From contig NZ_KZ319291.1 in NCBI RefSeq assembly GCF_002744755.1, positions 62,001 through 126,000 on the forward strand: a DNA stretch of 64,000 nt. The letters run 5' to 3'. The position numbers and the translations under genes were made by a program. Origin of the DNA: Leeuwenhoekiella nanhaiensis. Its GTDB lineage: Bacteria; Bacteroidota; Bacteroidia; Flavobacteriales; Flavobacteriaceae. Positions 17,322 to 27,300 of the stretch are shown one piece after another (the stretch's first letter is position 1; the number at the start of each line of letters is the position of its first letter). Below the pieces are notes generated by a model. That model had not been told where the DNA came from, did not search any database, and saw only the letters and a program-made list of their open reading frames with translations.

Positions 17322-18158
17322 TTAACTTTTTTTATTCATTTTATAATGTAAGTTCAGAAAGCGCATTCCATAGAAATTGAGATTATGATCTGCTCGTAAA
17401 ACTTCTTCCTCGTCTTCATAAACCCTTATCCATTCGTGCATTGGTCGAACAAAACGAGCCCAATAGTTTCCATTACCATCAGCAAGTGTAAAGTAAAACC
17501 CGTTATCCCCAAATTTTTTACCATCAGAACTAAGGAGCAAAGACCCATCAGCCTCCACCGTTTCAGTCATTATAACAGAGGCGTTGCCATTGGGAAGGGG
17601 AAAAACAACCTTAAGAAGCGGTTGATCATATTTGGGATGAGTACAGGTTGTGTAAATCCCGGAATAGATGACGTCATTAGTACTTTTAATTATACGGTAC
17701 CAGATGGTCCATTTTGTTTTTTTAGTACGTTTATCCTTTAGTTTAATAATCTCACTTTTTAGTCCTTTTGCAGTGTCAATAGAATTTAAGGGTAGATTAA
17801 GCTGTTGGAGTCGTTTGCTAAAAATTATGGAAAGAAGTTTTCCAAATGGGCGAAATGGACCTTTCCATTCTGACCAGATCTCAAAATCATAATTTGAAGT
17901 GTTTTCATAAAAGTCAGCAACCTTTGGGTTTAGCTCATCTTTTGAAATGCCTATTTGCTCTACACTCTCGAGAAGTCCAGAATTAGGTAAATTCTTTAGA
18001 AGTTCTAAATCTTCCTTCTGGGCGAGGTCAAAAATAAATCTATCTCCAATTATTGTAGTGCCTCCGCTTGGTGCTATAAGCCATTCAAATTCATTTGGAT
18101 CTATTCTTCGACCAGTAGCTTTTACCCAAATTTGCGTGATTTTATCTTGTAGAGCCAT
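17322..18158 (-). CDS. Conserved-looking hypothetical protein
   Basis: This 278-residue cytoplasmic-looking protein has no signal peptide or membrane segment. The centre and C-terminal half alternate strands with aromatic residues (WTIWYRII, NGFYFTLADGNGNYWARF), suggesting a beta-rich fold. The N-terminal 60 residues are helical and acidic. I do not recognise a family or catalytic motif. It lies in the AT-rich orphan stretch between the lipoprotein gene and katG. Confidence 0.5.
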   Translation of the reverse strand: MALQDKITQIWVKATGRRIDPNEFEWLIAPSGGTTIIGDRFIFDLAQKEDLELLKNLPNSGLLESVEQIGISKDELNPKVADFYENTSNYDFEIWSEWKGPFRPFGKLLSIIFSKRLQQLNLPLNSIDTAKGLKSEIIKLKDKRTKKTKWTIWYRIIKSTNDVIYSGIYTTCTHPKYDQPLLKVVFPLPNGNASVIMTETVEADGSLLLSSDGKKFGDNGFYFTLADGNGNYWARFVRPMHEWIRVYEDEEEVLRADHNLNFYGMRFLNLHYKMNKKS

Positions 18159-18224
18159 TTAATTAATTTCTCATTTTTTTTAGCGCTTTTATCGTTCGGT
18201 AAGGGAGAAGCTACTTTTATTGAG

Positions 18225-18455
18225 TTAATTAGAAATAGCATCTAAATCGGATTTTTCAATAATATCCTGAGCTTTTTCAAAATCGGATTGTGGTACGTAT
18301 AATTCCACATCATTTTGGGGTACTCCAAAACCACCCAAACGGGCCGATTCAACATGGTCTTTTATACGCGTTTTAATATTTTCCTGATCTAACAGAAAAG
18401 CGGCTCTATTAATGATGATGGAGCTACTGGTCAATAGTTTTTGGTAATCGCTCAT
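18225..18455 (-). CDS. DUF2007-type small protein
   Basis: The 76 residues match the DUF2007 pattern: a helix with DQENIKTRIKD, then GGFGVPQNDVELYVPQSDF and a final AQDIIEK helix. The family is called putative signal-transducing protein and adopts a small ferredoxin-like fold; its role is unknown. A second, membrane-anchored DUF2007 protein is encoded at 42351-42857. Confidence 0.7.
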   Translation of the reverse strand: MSDYQKLLTSSSIIINRAAFLLDQENIKTRIKDHVESARLGGFGVPQNDVELYVPQSDFEKAQDIIEKSDLDAISN

Positions 18456-18671
18456 AATTTCAGTTTTTGTTAAAGTCTGATTTAAGGTCTTTCGTTAGCA
18501 TTTTAAAATAATGCAAAGAGAAGTTCTTACAATCGAAATCAATTCAGGTTGTATTTAAAGATAGCGAATTAAACGCCTTATCCTACGGCTTTCCCTATTT
18601 TCAATTTATAGAAGAGATCAAGCAAAAAAATACCCGACAGCTGTAAAAGCTATCGCGTAAATTATAATAAT

Positions 18672-18687
18672 AGACCTTTTAAGGTCT
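18672..18687 (-). terminator. Hairpin at the end of katG
   Basis: The stem AGACC/GGTCT touches the katG stop codon. The sequence after it on the minus strand is AT-rich but not a clean T-run, so terminator function is uncertain. Confidence 0.35.
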
Positions 18688-20978
18688 TATTCGTCTTTAA
18701 CGTCGTAACGGTCTAACATCATCACCTTGTCCCAGGCTTTGATAAAGTCGTTTACAAAACGCTCCTGAGCGTCGTCTGCGGCGTAAACTTCGGCCAGGTT
18801 GCGCAGCTGCGCGTTAGAACCAAAAACCAGATCGCAACGTGTCGCGGTGTATTTGGTGCTTCCGGTAGCGCGGTCGTTGATGTTGAAGAGGGTTTCCTCA
18901 TAGTTTTGAGGTTTCCACTCATAATCCATACTTGTGAGTACCTGGAAGAAATCATTGGTCAGCTGACCGGGACGTTCTGTAAACACCCCGTGCTTCGAAT
19001 GATCAAAGTTTTGTTCCAAAACGCGAAGTCCACCGGTTAGCACGGTCCATTCCGGTGCCGAAAGATTGAGCAAATGCGCACGATCTAAGAAAATACGCTC
19101 TGCCGGAATCTTATAACCTACCTTGTCATTATGATAGTTTTTAAATCCGTCTGATACCGGTTTCAGCCAGTCGAAGCTTTCTACATCGGTTTGCTCTGCC
19201 GTGGCGTCGGTACGACCGGGAGTAAAAGGAACTTCAACATCAAAACCGGCATCTTTAGCCGCTTTCTCTACTGCAGCGCAACCGCCTAAAACCACAAGGT
19301 CAGCAAGCGAAATCTGCTTTCCGGGAAGTTTGCCTGAGAAATCAGACTGAATTCCTTTTAGCGTATCTAAGACCTGATTAAGCTCAGCCGGACGGTTGAG
19401 ATCCCAGTTGTTTTGAGGTTCTAAAGCAATGCGGGCACCATTGGCTCCACCACGCTTATCGCTGTGCCTATATACCGAAGCGGCTGACCAGGCAGCATTC
19501 ACCAGCGCCGAAACACTTAAGCCGCTGTTTAAAATCACCTGCTTCAGCGCAGCGATATCTACAGCATTTACAAGTTCATAATCCCTGGCCGGAACGGGGT
19601 CCTGCCAAATCATATCTTCCTTAGGAACTTCTGGCCCCAGATAGCGGTCTTTTGGTCCCATATCGCGGTGCGTAAGCTTGTACCAGGCTTTTGCAAAGGC
19701 ATCGGTAAAGTAGTCAAAGTCATTCATAAACTTTTCGCAGACTTTACGGTACTCAGGGTCCATTTTAAGCGCTAAATCTGAAGTCATCATCATCAGATCT
19801 TCCTGTTTATCCAGGTGCGCATCCGGCGTTTTAGGCGCGTCAGGATCTACAGGGGTCCATTGCCCGGCACCTGCAGGGCTCTTCTTTTGTTCCCATTCAT
19901 ATTTAAACAGGTTGGTAAGATAATCGTTGTCCCACTGTGTAGGATTTGGAGTCCACGAACCTTCAATTCCGTTCGTTGAGGTAAACTCGGCATTCCCGCT
20001 ACCTACCGGGTTGTGCCAGCCAAAACCTTGCAGATGCATCGGAGCGGCTTCGGGCGCTGCGCCAATTTTATCTGCAGGCACGGCACCGTGACTTTTACCA
20101 AAGGCGTGGCCCCCGGCAATAAGCGCCACGGTTTCCTCGTCATTCATCGCCATACGTTTAAAGGACTCGCGAATGTTTCGGGCAGAATCTATAGGATCCA
20201 TATTACCACCCGGTCCTTCAGGATTCACATAAATCAAATTGGAATGCGTGGCTGCCAGTGGATTTTCCAAATCGTGGTATTCGTCTTTAGGACCGCCTAC
20301 CCAGCGTAAATTATTATTGACCATTTCGCCCGGATGGCCTTTATGATCTGTGGTTTTTGGTATTTCATCAATGTATTTTCCATCCCAGAATTCCGGTCCC
20401 CAATAGGTGCCACGATCCGGTTCCCAGGCATCACGACGCCCGCCGCCAAAGCCAAAAGTAGGGAAGCCCATAATCTCCAGGGCGCAGTTACCGGTGAGTA
20501 CGATAAGATCTGCCCAGGAAAGCGCAGCTCCGTATTTTTTCTTAATAGGCCAGATGAGTCTGCGTGACTTGTCGATATTTCCGTTATCCCACCAGGATCC
20601 GATAGGCGCAAAGCGTTGCATCGCCTGTGATGCCCCGCCGAGACCGTCTGCAATACGATACGTACCAGCCGAGTGCCATGCCATACGAATCATCTGCGGA
20701 CCGTAATTGCCATAATCTGCAGGCCACCAGTCTTGCGAAGAAACCAGTAATTCTTTGATATCTTTTTTGAGTTGCTCGTAGTCAATGTTGCTAAAAGCTT
20801 CCTTGTAATTCTCATCACGCAGCGGGTTTGCCACGGGCTGTTCTTGATGCAGTAAATCTACCGGAAGGCGTTGCGGCCACCAGTCTTCATTTTGAGGAGC
20901 GGTGCCCAGTGCGCCGCCAATACGCGTGCCTCGAAAGGGACACTCACTAAGCCCTTGCGGATTCTCAATGTCTTTCAT
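18687..20978 (-). CDS. katG: Catalase-peroxidase KatG
   Basis: The 763 residues form the two tandem peroxidase-like halves of bifunctional catalase-peroxidases. In the active half, R98, W101 and H102 ([11 protein letters not shown]) form the distal pocket. W101, Y250 (IYVNPEGP) and M276 occupy the positions of the Met-Tyr-Trp adduct needed for catalase activity, and H291 ([10 protein letters not shown]) is the proximal heme ligand. Spacings match the family except for an insertion of about 27 residues before Y250. It removes H2O2 in the cytoplasm. There is no regulator next to it; a 16-base palindrome lies about 155 bases upstream. Confidence 0.97.
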   Translation of the reverse strand: MKDIENPQGLSECPFRGTRIGGALGTAPQNEDWWPQRLPVDLLHQEQPVANPLRDENYKEAFSNIDYEQLKKDIKELLVSSQDWWPADYGNYGPQMIRMAWHSAGTYRIADGLGGASQAMQRFAPIGSWWDNGNIDKSRRLIWPIKKKYGAALSWADLIVLTGNCALEIMGFPTFGFGGGRRDAWEPDRGTYWGPEFWDGKYIDEIPKTTDHKGHPGEMVNNNLRWVGGPKDEYHDLENPLAATHSNLIYVNPEGPGGNMDPIDSARNIRESFKRMAMNDEETVALIAGGHAFGKSHGAVPADKIGAAPEAAPMHLQGFGWHNPVGSGNAEFTSTNGIEGSWTPNPTQWDNDYLTNLFKYEWEQKKSPAGAGQWTPVDPDAPKTPDAHLDKQEDLMMMTSDLALKMDPEYRKVCEKFMNDFDYFTDAFAKAWYKLTHRDMGPKDRYLGPEVPKEDMIWQDPVPARDYELVNAVDIAALKQVILNSGLSVSALVNAAWSAASVYRHSDKRGGANGARIALEPQNNWDLNRPAELNQVLDTLKGIQSDFSGKLPGKQISLADLVVLGGCAAVEKAAKDAGFDVEVPFTPGRTDATAEQTDVESFDWLKPVSDGFKNYHNDKVGYKIPAERIFLDRAHLLNLSAPEWTVLTGGLRVLEQNFDHSKHGVFTERPGQLTNDFFQVLTSMDYEWKPQNYEETLFNINDRATGSTKYTATRCDLVFGSNAQLRNLAEVYAADDAQERFVNDFIKAWDKVMMLDRYDVKDE

Positions 20979-21134
20979 AACAATTTTTGGTTTAGTTTAT
21001 AGAATTTACGCAGCCTGCTCAAGTCTCTCTATCAAAAGGATTAAAAAACCGCTTTGCAGCTGTAAAAGATAAGAAGGACTACGTCTTTTTAAAGTTATCG
21101 GTTCTTGGAAGGAGAAGCGTTTAAGAGGGCGTTA

Positions 21135-21150
21135 AACTTTAATTAAAGTT
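21135..21150. promoter_or_regulatory. 16-base perfect palindrome upstream of katG
   Basis: AACTTTAATTAAAGTT is its own reverse complement and lies about 155 bases before the katG start. It has the form of an operator for a dimeric regulator but does not match the PerR or OxyR consensus closely. Confidence 0.3.
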
Positions 21151-21227
21151 GGGGTAAGAGAAGGATTCGAATTAACTACCGCAAGACGCAATCGTGCTTT
21201 GATAGGGGATCATTTCATTTTGGTTGA

Positions 21228-21254
21228 TTACTGCGCGATACAATCGCGCAGTAA
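21228..21254. repeat. Perfect 12-base inverted repeat (hairpin)
   Basis: TTACTGCGCGAT and ATCGCGCAGTAA flank a 3-base ACA loop. There is no T-run on either side. It abuts the first 67-base direct repeat and looks like part of the same repeat module. Confidence 0.6.
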
Positions 21255-21259
21255 CTAGT

Positions 21260-21326
21260 GTCCTGATAAATACGAAATTAGAAATACAAAATAACTCCTA
21301 ACTCATCACTCAGCATTCTGAATTAC
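21260..21326. repeat. Direct repeat, copy 1 (67 bases)
   Basis: It starts GTCCTGATAAATAC and ends CATTCTGAATTAC. The same length and nearly the same sequence recur at 21440-21506, exactly 180 bases later. Confidence 0.75.
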
Positions 21327-21337
21327 AAAAGCGCTGG

Positions 21338-21438
21338 CTGAGTGAATTTTGCGCAGCGTAGCGCAGTAAAATTTGTATCGAAGCCAAAGCTTGTAGGTTG
21401 ACCCTTCGATACGATGCTCCTTAGGTCGCATCACTCAG
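21338..21438. repeat. Nested inverted repeats between the direct repeats
   Basis: The outer arms CTGAGTGA (21338-21345) and TCACTCAG (21431-21438) enclose inner arms TATCGAAG (21376-21383) and CTTCGATA (21404-21411). Together they could fold into one long imperfect stem. Confidence 0.5.
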
Positions 21439-21439
21439 G

Positions 21440-21506
21440 GTCCTGATAAATACAAAATTAGAAATACGAAATAACTCATCACTCTGAACTCAGCATTCTG
21501 AATTAC
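21440..21506. repeat. Direct repeat, copy 2 (67 bases)
   Basis: This is the second copy of the element at 21260-21326. Both ends are conserved, with differences concentrated in the middle. Confidence 0.75.
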
Positions 21507-21564
21507 CAAGGCGATGACCGCCTACATTAATTCCGCGAAGCAGGGCTATTTTTTGATACATGAA

Positions 21565-22167
21565 TTATGGGTTATAGTTGTGAAGTTTTAGCAGCAGGTT
21601 TTTTTGAACGCCGCTCCATTCGGTATTGGTGATTGAAAATACTACGCTATCGCGGTAGCTTCCGTCTTTATTAAGCCGATGATGCCTCAAAATACCATCT
21701 TGTTTTGCACCCAGGCGTGCGATGGCTTCACGAGAATTTAGATTAAACCAGTCGGTCATAAATTGCACGGCAATGCAATTCAGTTCTTCAAAAGCATATT
21801 GTAAAAGCAATAGTTTACAGTGCGTATTTACGCCGGTGCGCTGATAGCGCTTTGCATACCAGGTATAACCTATTTCAAGCCTACGGTGTTGAGGTTGGAG
21901 TTTGCAAAATCGGGTGGAACCGATGATTTTCCCGGTTTTGGCGTCGACTACCGTAAAAGGCTTAGCCAAACCCTTAGACTGCTCATCAAGGGCGAGTTTG
22001 ATGTAATCGTCAATCTTCGACACATCAGGAACTGAAGTATACCACAACTCCCACAGTTTTCCGTCTGTCGCGGCTTCTACCAGGTCATCCCGATGTACCG
22101 GGCTCAGGGGAACCAGTTTTACTATTTCGTTTACCAGTTCTAATTGAGGGTCAATCCAGTGGTGCAT
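21565..22167 (-). CDS. GNAT family N-acetyltransferase (RimJ/RimL-like)
   Basis: The 200-residue protein has the RimJ/RimL-type GNAT layout: an N-terminal LVPLSPVHRDDL segment, the strand RLEIGYTWYAKRYQRTGVNT that carries the acetyl-CoA loop, and the late NLNSREAIARLGAKQDG motif characteristic of this subgroup. These enzymes acetylate protein N-termini, ribosomal proteins or antibiotics; the acceptor is not evident. It appears to be a single-gene unit, with the repeat module downstream. Confidence 0.85.
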   Translation of the reverse strand: MHHWIDPQLELVNEIVKLVPLSPVHRDDLVEAATDGKLWELWYTSVPDVSKIDDYIKLALDEQSKGLAKPFTVVDAKTGKIIGSTRFCKLQPQHRRLEIGYTWYAKRYQRTGVNTHCKLLLLQYAFEELNCIAVQFMTDWFNLNSREAIARLGAKQDGILRHHRLNKDGSYRDSVVFSITNTEWSGVQKNLLLKLHNYNP

Positions 22168-22202
22168 GATTTTCTTCTTGGATTTTAAATGTACGGTTTT
22201 CC

Positions 22203-22235
22203 AAAAAAAAGCCCTTAAACAAATTGTTTAAGGGC
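22203..22235 (-). terminator. Strong terminator after the M28 peptidase gene
   Basis: GCCCTTAAACAA and its perfect complement TTGTTTAAGGGC form the stem. On the minus strand it is followed by eight Ts. It lies 26 bases past the stop codon. Confidence 0.9.
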
Positions 22236-22260
22236 TTAACTATTTTAAAACTTAAGGGTC

Positions 22261-23310
22261 TTACTCCACCTCTTTATCCACCACAATACGCTCGGCACGG
22301 TTAGCGAGTTCCCAGGCGGTTAAAAATACCAGTTGGGCACGCTTTGCAAGCATCGGGTAATTGATTTTATCCGGAGTATCGGTTACTTTGTGGTAATCTT
22401 CATGAACCCCGTTGAAGTAAAAGATAATAGGCACACCCTTCTTGGCAAAATTGTAATGATCAGAACGGTAGTAAAAACGGTTTGGGTCGTTTTCGTCGTT
22501 ATAGGTATAGTCCAGATCAATGTTCATATACTTGTTGTTTACCGCAGTCGAAATGCTATCGAGTTCGGTACTCAATTTATCTGAACCAATCAGGTAAATG
22601 TAATTTTCATTGTCTTTATGCGCCTCATCAACGCGGCCTATCATATCAATGTTGAGGTCAGCAACGGTATTTGCGATGGGGAAAATGGGGTTTTCGGCGT
22701 AATAACGCGAACCGTACAATCCTTTTTCTTCACCGGTTACGTGTAAAAACACGATAGAGCGCTGCGGTCTGTATCCTTTTTCAACGGCTTGTTTAAAAGC
22801 TTCGGCGATTTCTAAAACGCCTACGGTACCAGAACCGTCATCATCAGCCCCGTTAAATACCTCACCATCCTCACTTACACCTACGTGATCCAGGTGGGCG
22901 GAGATTACAATATATTCTTCGGGTTTGGTGCTGCCCTCTATAAAGGCAACTACGTTTTCAGAAGCTTTAATTCCGCTTCCGGCGCGGAAAAAACTCTCCG
23001 GTACAATCTGAAAATAACTGTCTTCCTGAGCAGACGGAATGCCATGCTCCACATAGAAATTCTTAAGCCATTCAGCAGCTTTTTTCTGTCCGGGTTCGCC
23101 GGTATTTCGACCTTCAAACTCGTCTGAAGCATAGACATAAAGCATTTCTTTAAGTTCGTCTGCCGTAATACTTTCGGCAAAAGGCATCGGGTCTACATCG
23201 CTGAGAGTTGTTTTATCTGAGTTTGATGGAGTAGAATTGGTTATTTTTGGTCCACATTTTACAAACATCGTGGAGCTGAGTACAACGCCCAGCAAGAGTA
23301 CTTTTTTCAT
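22261..23310 (-). CDS. M28 family zinc aminopeptidase, lipoprotein
   Basis: The ATG at 23310 gives 349 residues with a signal ending FVKC, likely a lipoprotein Cys; an in-frame TTG four codons earlier is less likely. The two-zinc site of M28 peptidases is complete: AHLDHVG (His, then Asp), the bridging GADDDGSG Asp, HVTGEEKGLYG with the catalytic Glu pair, the NIDMIGR Asp, and RSDHYNF with the last His. It would release N-terminal amino acids or dipeptides at the cell envelope. A strong terminator follows. Confidence 0.92.
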   Translation of the reverse strand: MKKVLLLGVVLSSTMFVKCGPKITNSTPSNSDKTTLSDVDPMPFAESITADELKEMLYVYASDEFEGRNTGEPGQKKAAEWLKNFYVEHGIPSAQEDSYFQIVPESFFRAGSGIKASENVVAFIEGSTKPEEYIVISAHLDHVGVSEDGEVFNGADDDGSGTVGVLEIAEAFKQAVEKGYRPQRSIVFLHVTGEEKGLYGSRYYAENPIFPIANTVADLNIDMIGRVDEAHKDNENYIYLIGSDKLSTELDSISTAVNNKYMNIDLDYTYNDENDPNRFYYRSDHYNFAKKGVPIIFYFNGVHEDYHKVTDTPDKINYPMLAKRAQLVFLTAWELANRAERIVVDKEVE

Positions 23311-23394
23311 AGATTTTTTCAATTTAAAGCGTTAAAAATACGTTTTTAGCCAAGAAGTTGAAGAGGCTTAGCATTTTTTTAGCGAAAGGGAGGT

Positions 23395-24096
23395 TTAAAA
23401 ATGCAGTTCAAACCAGCCTTCCCCGGCGTCGGTTAGTTCAACCTGCTCATAGTCCTGCATAAAATGCTGAATGCGGTCAATCTTTTCAAATTCTTCAGGC
23501 GTATGCGTGGTGGTGAGAATGATTGATTTTGAATCTCCGTTTGCAGCAGCCTTGGCACCGGTAGGGCTGTCTTCAAAAATCAGGCTTTCCGCAAGGGGAA
23601 TATTTAAAGCTGCGCTTACCATTTCAAAAACCTGCGGATCGGGCTTGCCGCGTTGTACCATATCGCTGTGCACCACGGTTGTAAAATAGGTCTCAAGCTG
23701 AAGCGCTTCAATAGCAAACTCTGCATTTTCCTTAGGTGCGGCAGTGCCGATTCCCATTGGGATTTTGAGTTCTTTCGCCCGGTCTAAAAAATCCTGTAAT
23801 CCCGGAAGCAGCTTGATTTTGTCGGCGTAAATTTCACGATAGGCAGCTTCCTTATCCCAGGCGATTTGCCTGCGCTCGGCTTCATCAAAGCGATCGCCAA
23901 AGAGACGTTTGATAATTTCTTCATTAACCCCGTGAATGTCGCGCTTTACTTCTTCAAGCGTCATCTCAAGCCCCAGTTCACTCAGTTTTTTCTGCCACGC
24001 GCGATGATGAATCATCATATTGTTAAACATCGTGCCGTCCATATCAAATAGGAGGGCGCGTATACGGATATTGTTTGCAGGAATTGTTTTTTGCAC
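23395..24096 (-). CDS. HAD-superfamily phosphatase (beta-phosphoglucomutase-like)
   Basis: The 233 residues carry HAD motif I LLFDMDGTMFN with nucleophile and acid/base aspartates, a helical cap, motif II in GIGTAAPKEN, the lysine in RGKPDPQVF and motif IV IFEDSPTG. This is the beta-phosphoglucomutase/phosphoglycolate phosphatase branch. The substrate is probably a small sugar phosphate. The start appears to be GTG, because the core strand begins only about 13 residues later and no ATG is available. Confidence 0.87.
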   Translation of the reverse strand: MQKTIPANNIRIRALLFDMDGTMFNNMMIHHRAWQKKLSELGLEMTLEEVKRDIHGVNEEIIKRLFGDRFDEAERRQIAWDKEAAYREIYADKIKLLPGLQDFLDRAKELKIPMGIGTAAPKENAEFAIEALQLETYFTTVVHSDMVQRGKPDPQVFEMVSAALNIPLAESLIFEDSPTGAKAAANGDSKSIILTTTHTPEEFEKIDRIQHFMQDYEQVELTDAGEGWFELHF

Positions 24097-24292
24097 AGTT
24101 CGACTTTTTATGGGTGTGGAATGCTTCGGCTTTTCGGAAAATTCACGTTTTCAACTTCAAAAATACCATTATTCATATCAAAATCTAAGGATTTCGGGTA
24201 GCTCTGCCCTGAGCACTACGCCTTTTTCCCGATAGGAGACAGGGATTTTACCCCTTATTGCAGGTGTAAGGCACTCAAGGGGCTGTGTTTTA

Positions 24293-24308
24293 GGTACTTT
24301 TAAGTACC
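24293..24308. promoter_or_regulatory. Palindrome upstream of the lipase-CHAT gene
   Basis: GGTACTT and AAGTACC flank two bases. The palindrome ends 23 bases before the ATG and contains a near-consensus -7 (TACTTTTA). Its position suits an operator or a promoter overlapping one. Confidence 0.4.
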
Positions 24309-24331
24309 AACAGCAAATCAATCACCTGATT

Positions 24332-27300
24332 ATGACCAAAGCACTCGTTTACGGAACCCTGATTACCGAAGAATTACATGCACAGACCGCCCAGTTTGCA
24401 GAATTTGAAGTTGTTACCGCGGTACAGCTCGAAAAAAGCAGAGCTGAAAATCGCCGCATTGAACTCGAGCTGAAGGATGAAGATATCATTGAACTCACGT
24501 TTTCAGATCAAACTCAATGGATAGGTAACGCGCTTGATATCGAAGAGATTTACAATGCACCCGCAAACGCAAACCGCTCGGGAGATCATTTCGTTTTTGA
24601 AGCTCAGGTTACCGGAAAACAGGCTTCGCGAGGCGGTATTGGCAGTGTGGTCATTAAAACACTGAAACTTTTGCGCGCTAAAACCATAGGCAACGCAGCC
24701 GAAACTTCCGCAAAAAACCTCGCCATCGCCTATGACAAACGGGCGATGCCACAGCCCGGACTTTATAAGCTGGACGCGGGCTTTCAATATATGCCCGTAA
24801 ATAAAATAGCTGCCGCGACTACTCCGTATTTACTGCTCATTCACGGCACGCTCTCCAACACTTTTGCGGCCTTTGCCGAACTGCGTCTGGGGCAAAATCC
24901 CATCTGGGATCAATTGCACAAGCAATACAATGCCGGGATTTTGGCTTTAGATCATCGCACGCTGTCTTTGAGCCCTTTGCAAAATGCACTCGATTTTCTG
25001 GAGCATTTAGATCAGTCGGCTACGGTTGAGATTCTCAGTCACTCGCGTGGCGGTCTGGTTGCAGATGTTTTGGCAAAATGCGACCATCGCAATGAGGTGG
25101 TGGGGTTTAGTGATCTGGAACTTGGGATGATGGCCAACGAAGATCCGGGGGCTTGCGAGTTGATGAAAAAAATCAATACCATCGCCCGAAAGAAAAAGCT
25201 GGAAGTACGCAAGGTGATACGGGTAGCGGCCCCGGCCAGCGGTACAACCCTGCTTTCGCGACGCACCGATCATTTTCTAAACGTTATGCTTAATGCGCTT
25301 GGTCTTGCCGTTGGCGCTCAGGCCAATGTGGTTTATAACACCGTAAGGCTCTTTCTGCTTGAAGTGGTCAAGCAAAAAGCAAACCACGAGGCAATGCCCG
25401 GGCTCTACAGTATGGTGCCCGACAGTACGTTTCAAAAAATGCTCAATTTTTCGGGGAACTTTGTGTCTAACGATTTGTATGTGATTGCCGGTGATGCCGA
25501 AGTAGGAGGGCAGTTGGGCGATTCACTCAAGGTGATTTTGGCCAATTTATTTTACTGGAAGGCAAACGACCTGGTGGTCGATTCAGACCGAATGGAACAG
25601 GGAGCGCCACGCCTGGGCGGTATGCAGTACTTTTTATCTAAAGACGGAAGCACCAATCACTTCAATTACTTCCGCAATCAAAATACCTGCGATGCCATTT
25701 TACAGGCAGCCATTACTCCGCAGGGGAGTCAGGCCGGTTTCTATACCCAAAAATTTATAGGTGCAGGCAACCGTGGGGTATTGCTCAGCATGTTTTCTAT
25801 GGAAGGCGTGCATTACGATCACGTGAGTGGCAATAAGCGAATCGCTATTTTGCTTCCCGGCATTATGGGTTCGAGCCTCGATCACAACGGCAATCCACAG
25901 TGGATTGATTTCAGAGAATTGAACAGAGGGGCAATTAAGGATGATCTCGAAATCAATATGAGCGGGGTGGAAGCTTCGGGGGTGATTAAAAAATACTACG
26001 ATGACTTTGTGAAGCACCTGCTTAAAACGCACGATGTAGTCACCTTTCCGTTTGACTGGCGAAAGAGCGTCAAAGGTTCTGCAGAACAGCTCGCTAAAAA
26101 GGTTGAAAGTTTACTGGACACCTACAACCAGCCCATTCACATCATCGCGCATTCTATGGGTGGTCTTGTTGTGCGCCAGTTTATGATGGATGCATCAGCA
26201 ATCTGGAAACGCTTTATCGAAAAACCCGCCAATAAATTTGTGATGCTGGGCACACCCTGGCTGGGTTCATATCTGATTATGGAAGTGCTCACCGGCCACA
26301 GCAGTCGCGTAAAGCAGCTGGCGATGATCGATTTTAAAAATTCAAAGGAAGAATTGCTTCAGGTGTTTAGAGAATATCCCGGGATTTTTGAATTGCTTCC
26401 TATTGAAAACAATACCAAACGCCCTTTCTGGGAGTCGCAGTTCTGGAAAGATCGCAAAGCGGAAAGTACCGAGCCTATGGTTGTTCCGCTTAAAAAAGAT
26501 CTCGACCAGTTTAAAAAATACCGCGATGCCGTCCTCGATTTTGTAACGCATCTTACCGAAGACGACCTTAAAGATGTGTACTATGTAGCCGGTCATGCCG
26601 AGCAAACGGTTTACGATTATAAAACAGAGTCGCGCTTTCTGTCTAAAAAGAAAAAACTGGTTTACCTCGCAACCACCGCAGGCGACAGCAGCGTAACCTG
26701 GGTAACGGGCATCCCGTCGCGCATTCCAAAAGACAATGTGTATTACACCCATACTTCGCACGGCGAACTCGCAAATGACCCCAAAATTTACGACGGGATT
26801 GTTGATCTTTTGCTGGAAGGTAAAACCAATAGACTTCTGAAAACCAAACCGGTTTCCCGCGCTGGGGAGGTCATTAGTGAGATTCACGCGGTACCTGCGC
26901 CGGGTAGTGATCCTAACCGGGTGAGCGATGCGCTTTTTGGTATTCAGCCTGTAGCACGGGCAACCCAGCCTGAGCGTAGCATTTTGAATGTCGAAGTTGT
27001 AAATGCCGATTTAAAGGTGTCGCGTTTTCCGGTGATGTTGGGACATTTTAATAACGACGGTGTGCACAGCGCCGAAAAAGCTCTTGATAATTACCTCAAT
27101 GGTCGCCTGATGCAGCGCTATGATATGGGGTATTACCCCGGAAAAATCGGTGAAAGTGAGGTGTTCTTCAACCTGAATACCAATCCGCGGGGAGCAATCG
27201 TATGCGGTCTGGGCAATTCGCAGGAGCTTACGCATTATCTGCTGGCTAAAACCGTAGAGATGGCTACGCTGAAGTATGCCATGTTTATGCGGGATAATTA

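Larger units (their letters stand above)
20979..21564. other. Gene-free region of 586 bases with repeats
   Basis: There is no convincing coding frame. The half nearest katG holds a 16-base perfect palindrome. The other half holds a perfect 12-base hairpin, a pair of 67-base direct repeats and nested inverted repeats between them, listed separately. Confidence 0.6.

Noticed and set aside
21260-21506. Possible CRISPR array from direct repeats
   Set aside because: There are only two 67-base copies with a 113-base gap, no regular short spacers and no cas genes in the window.
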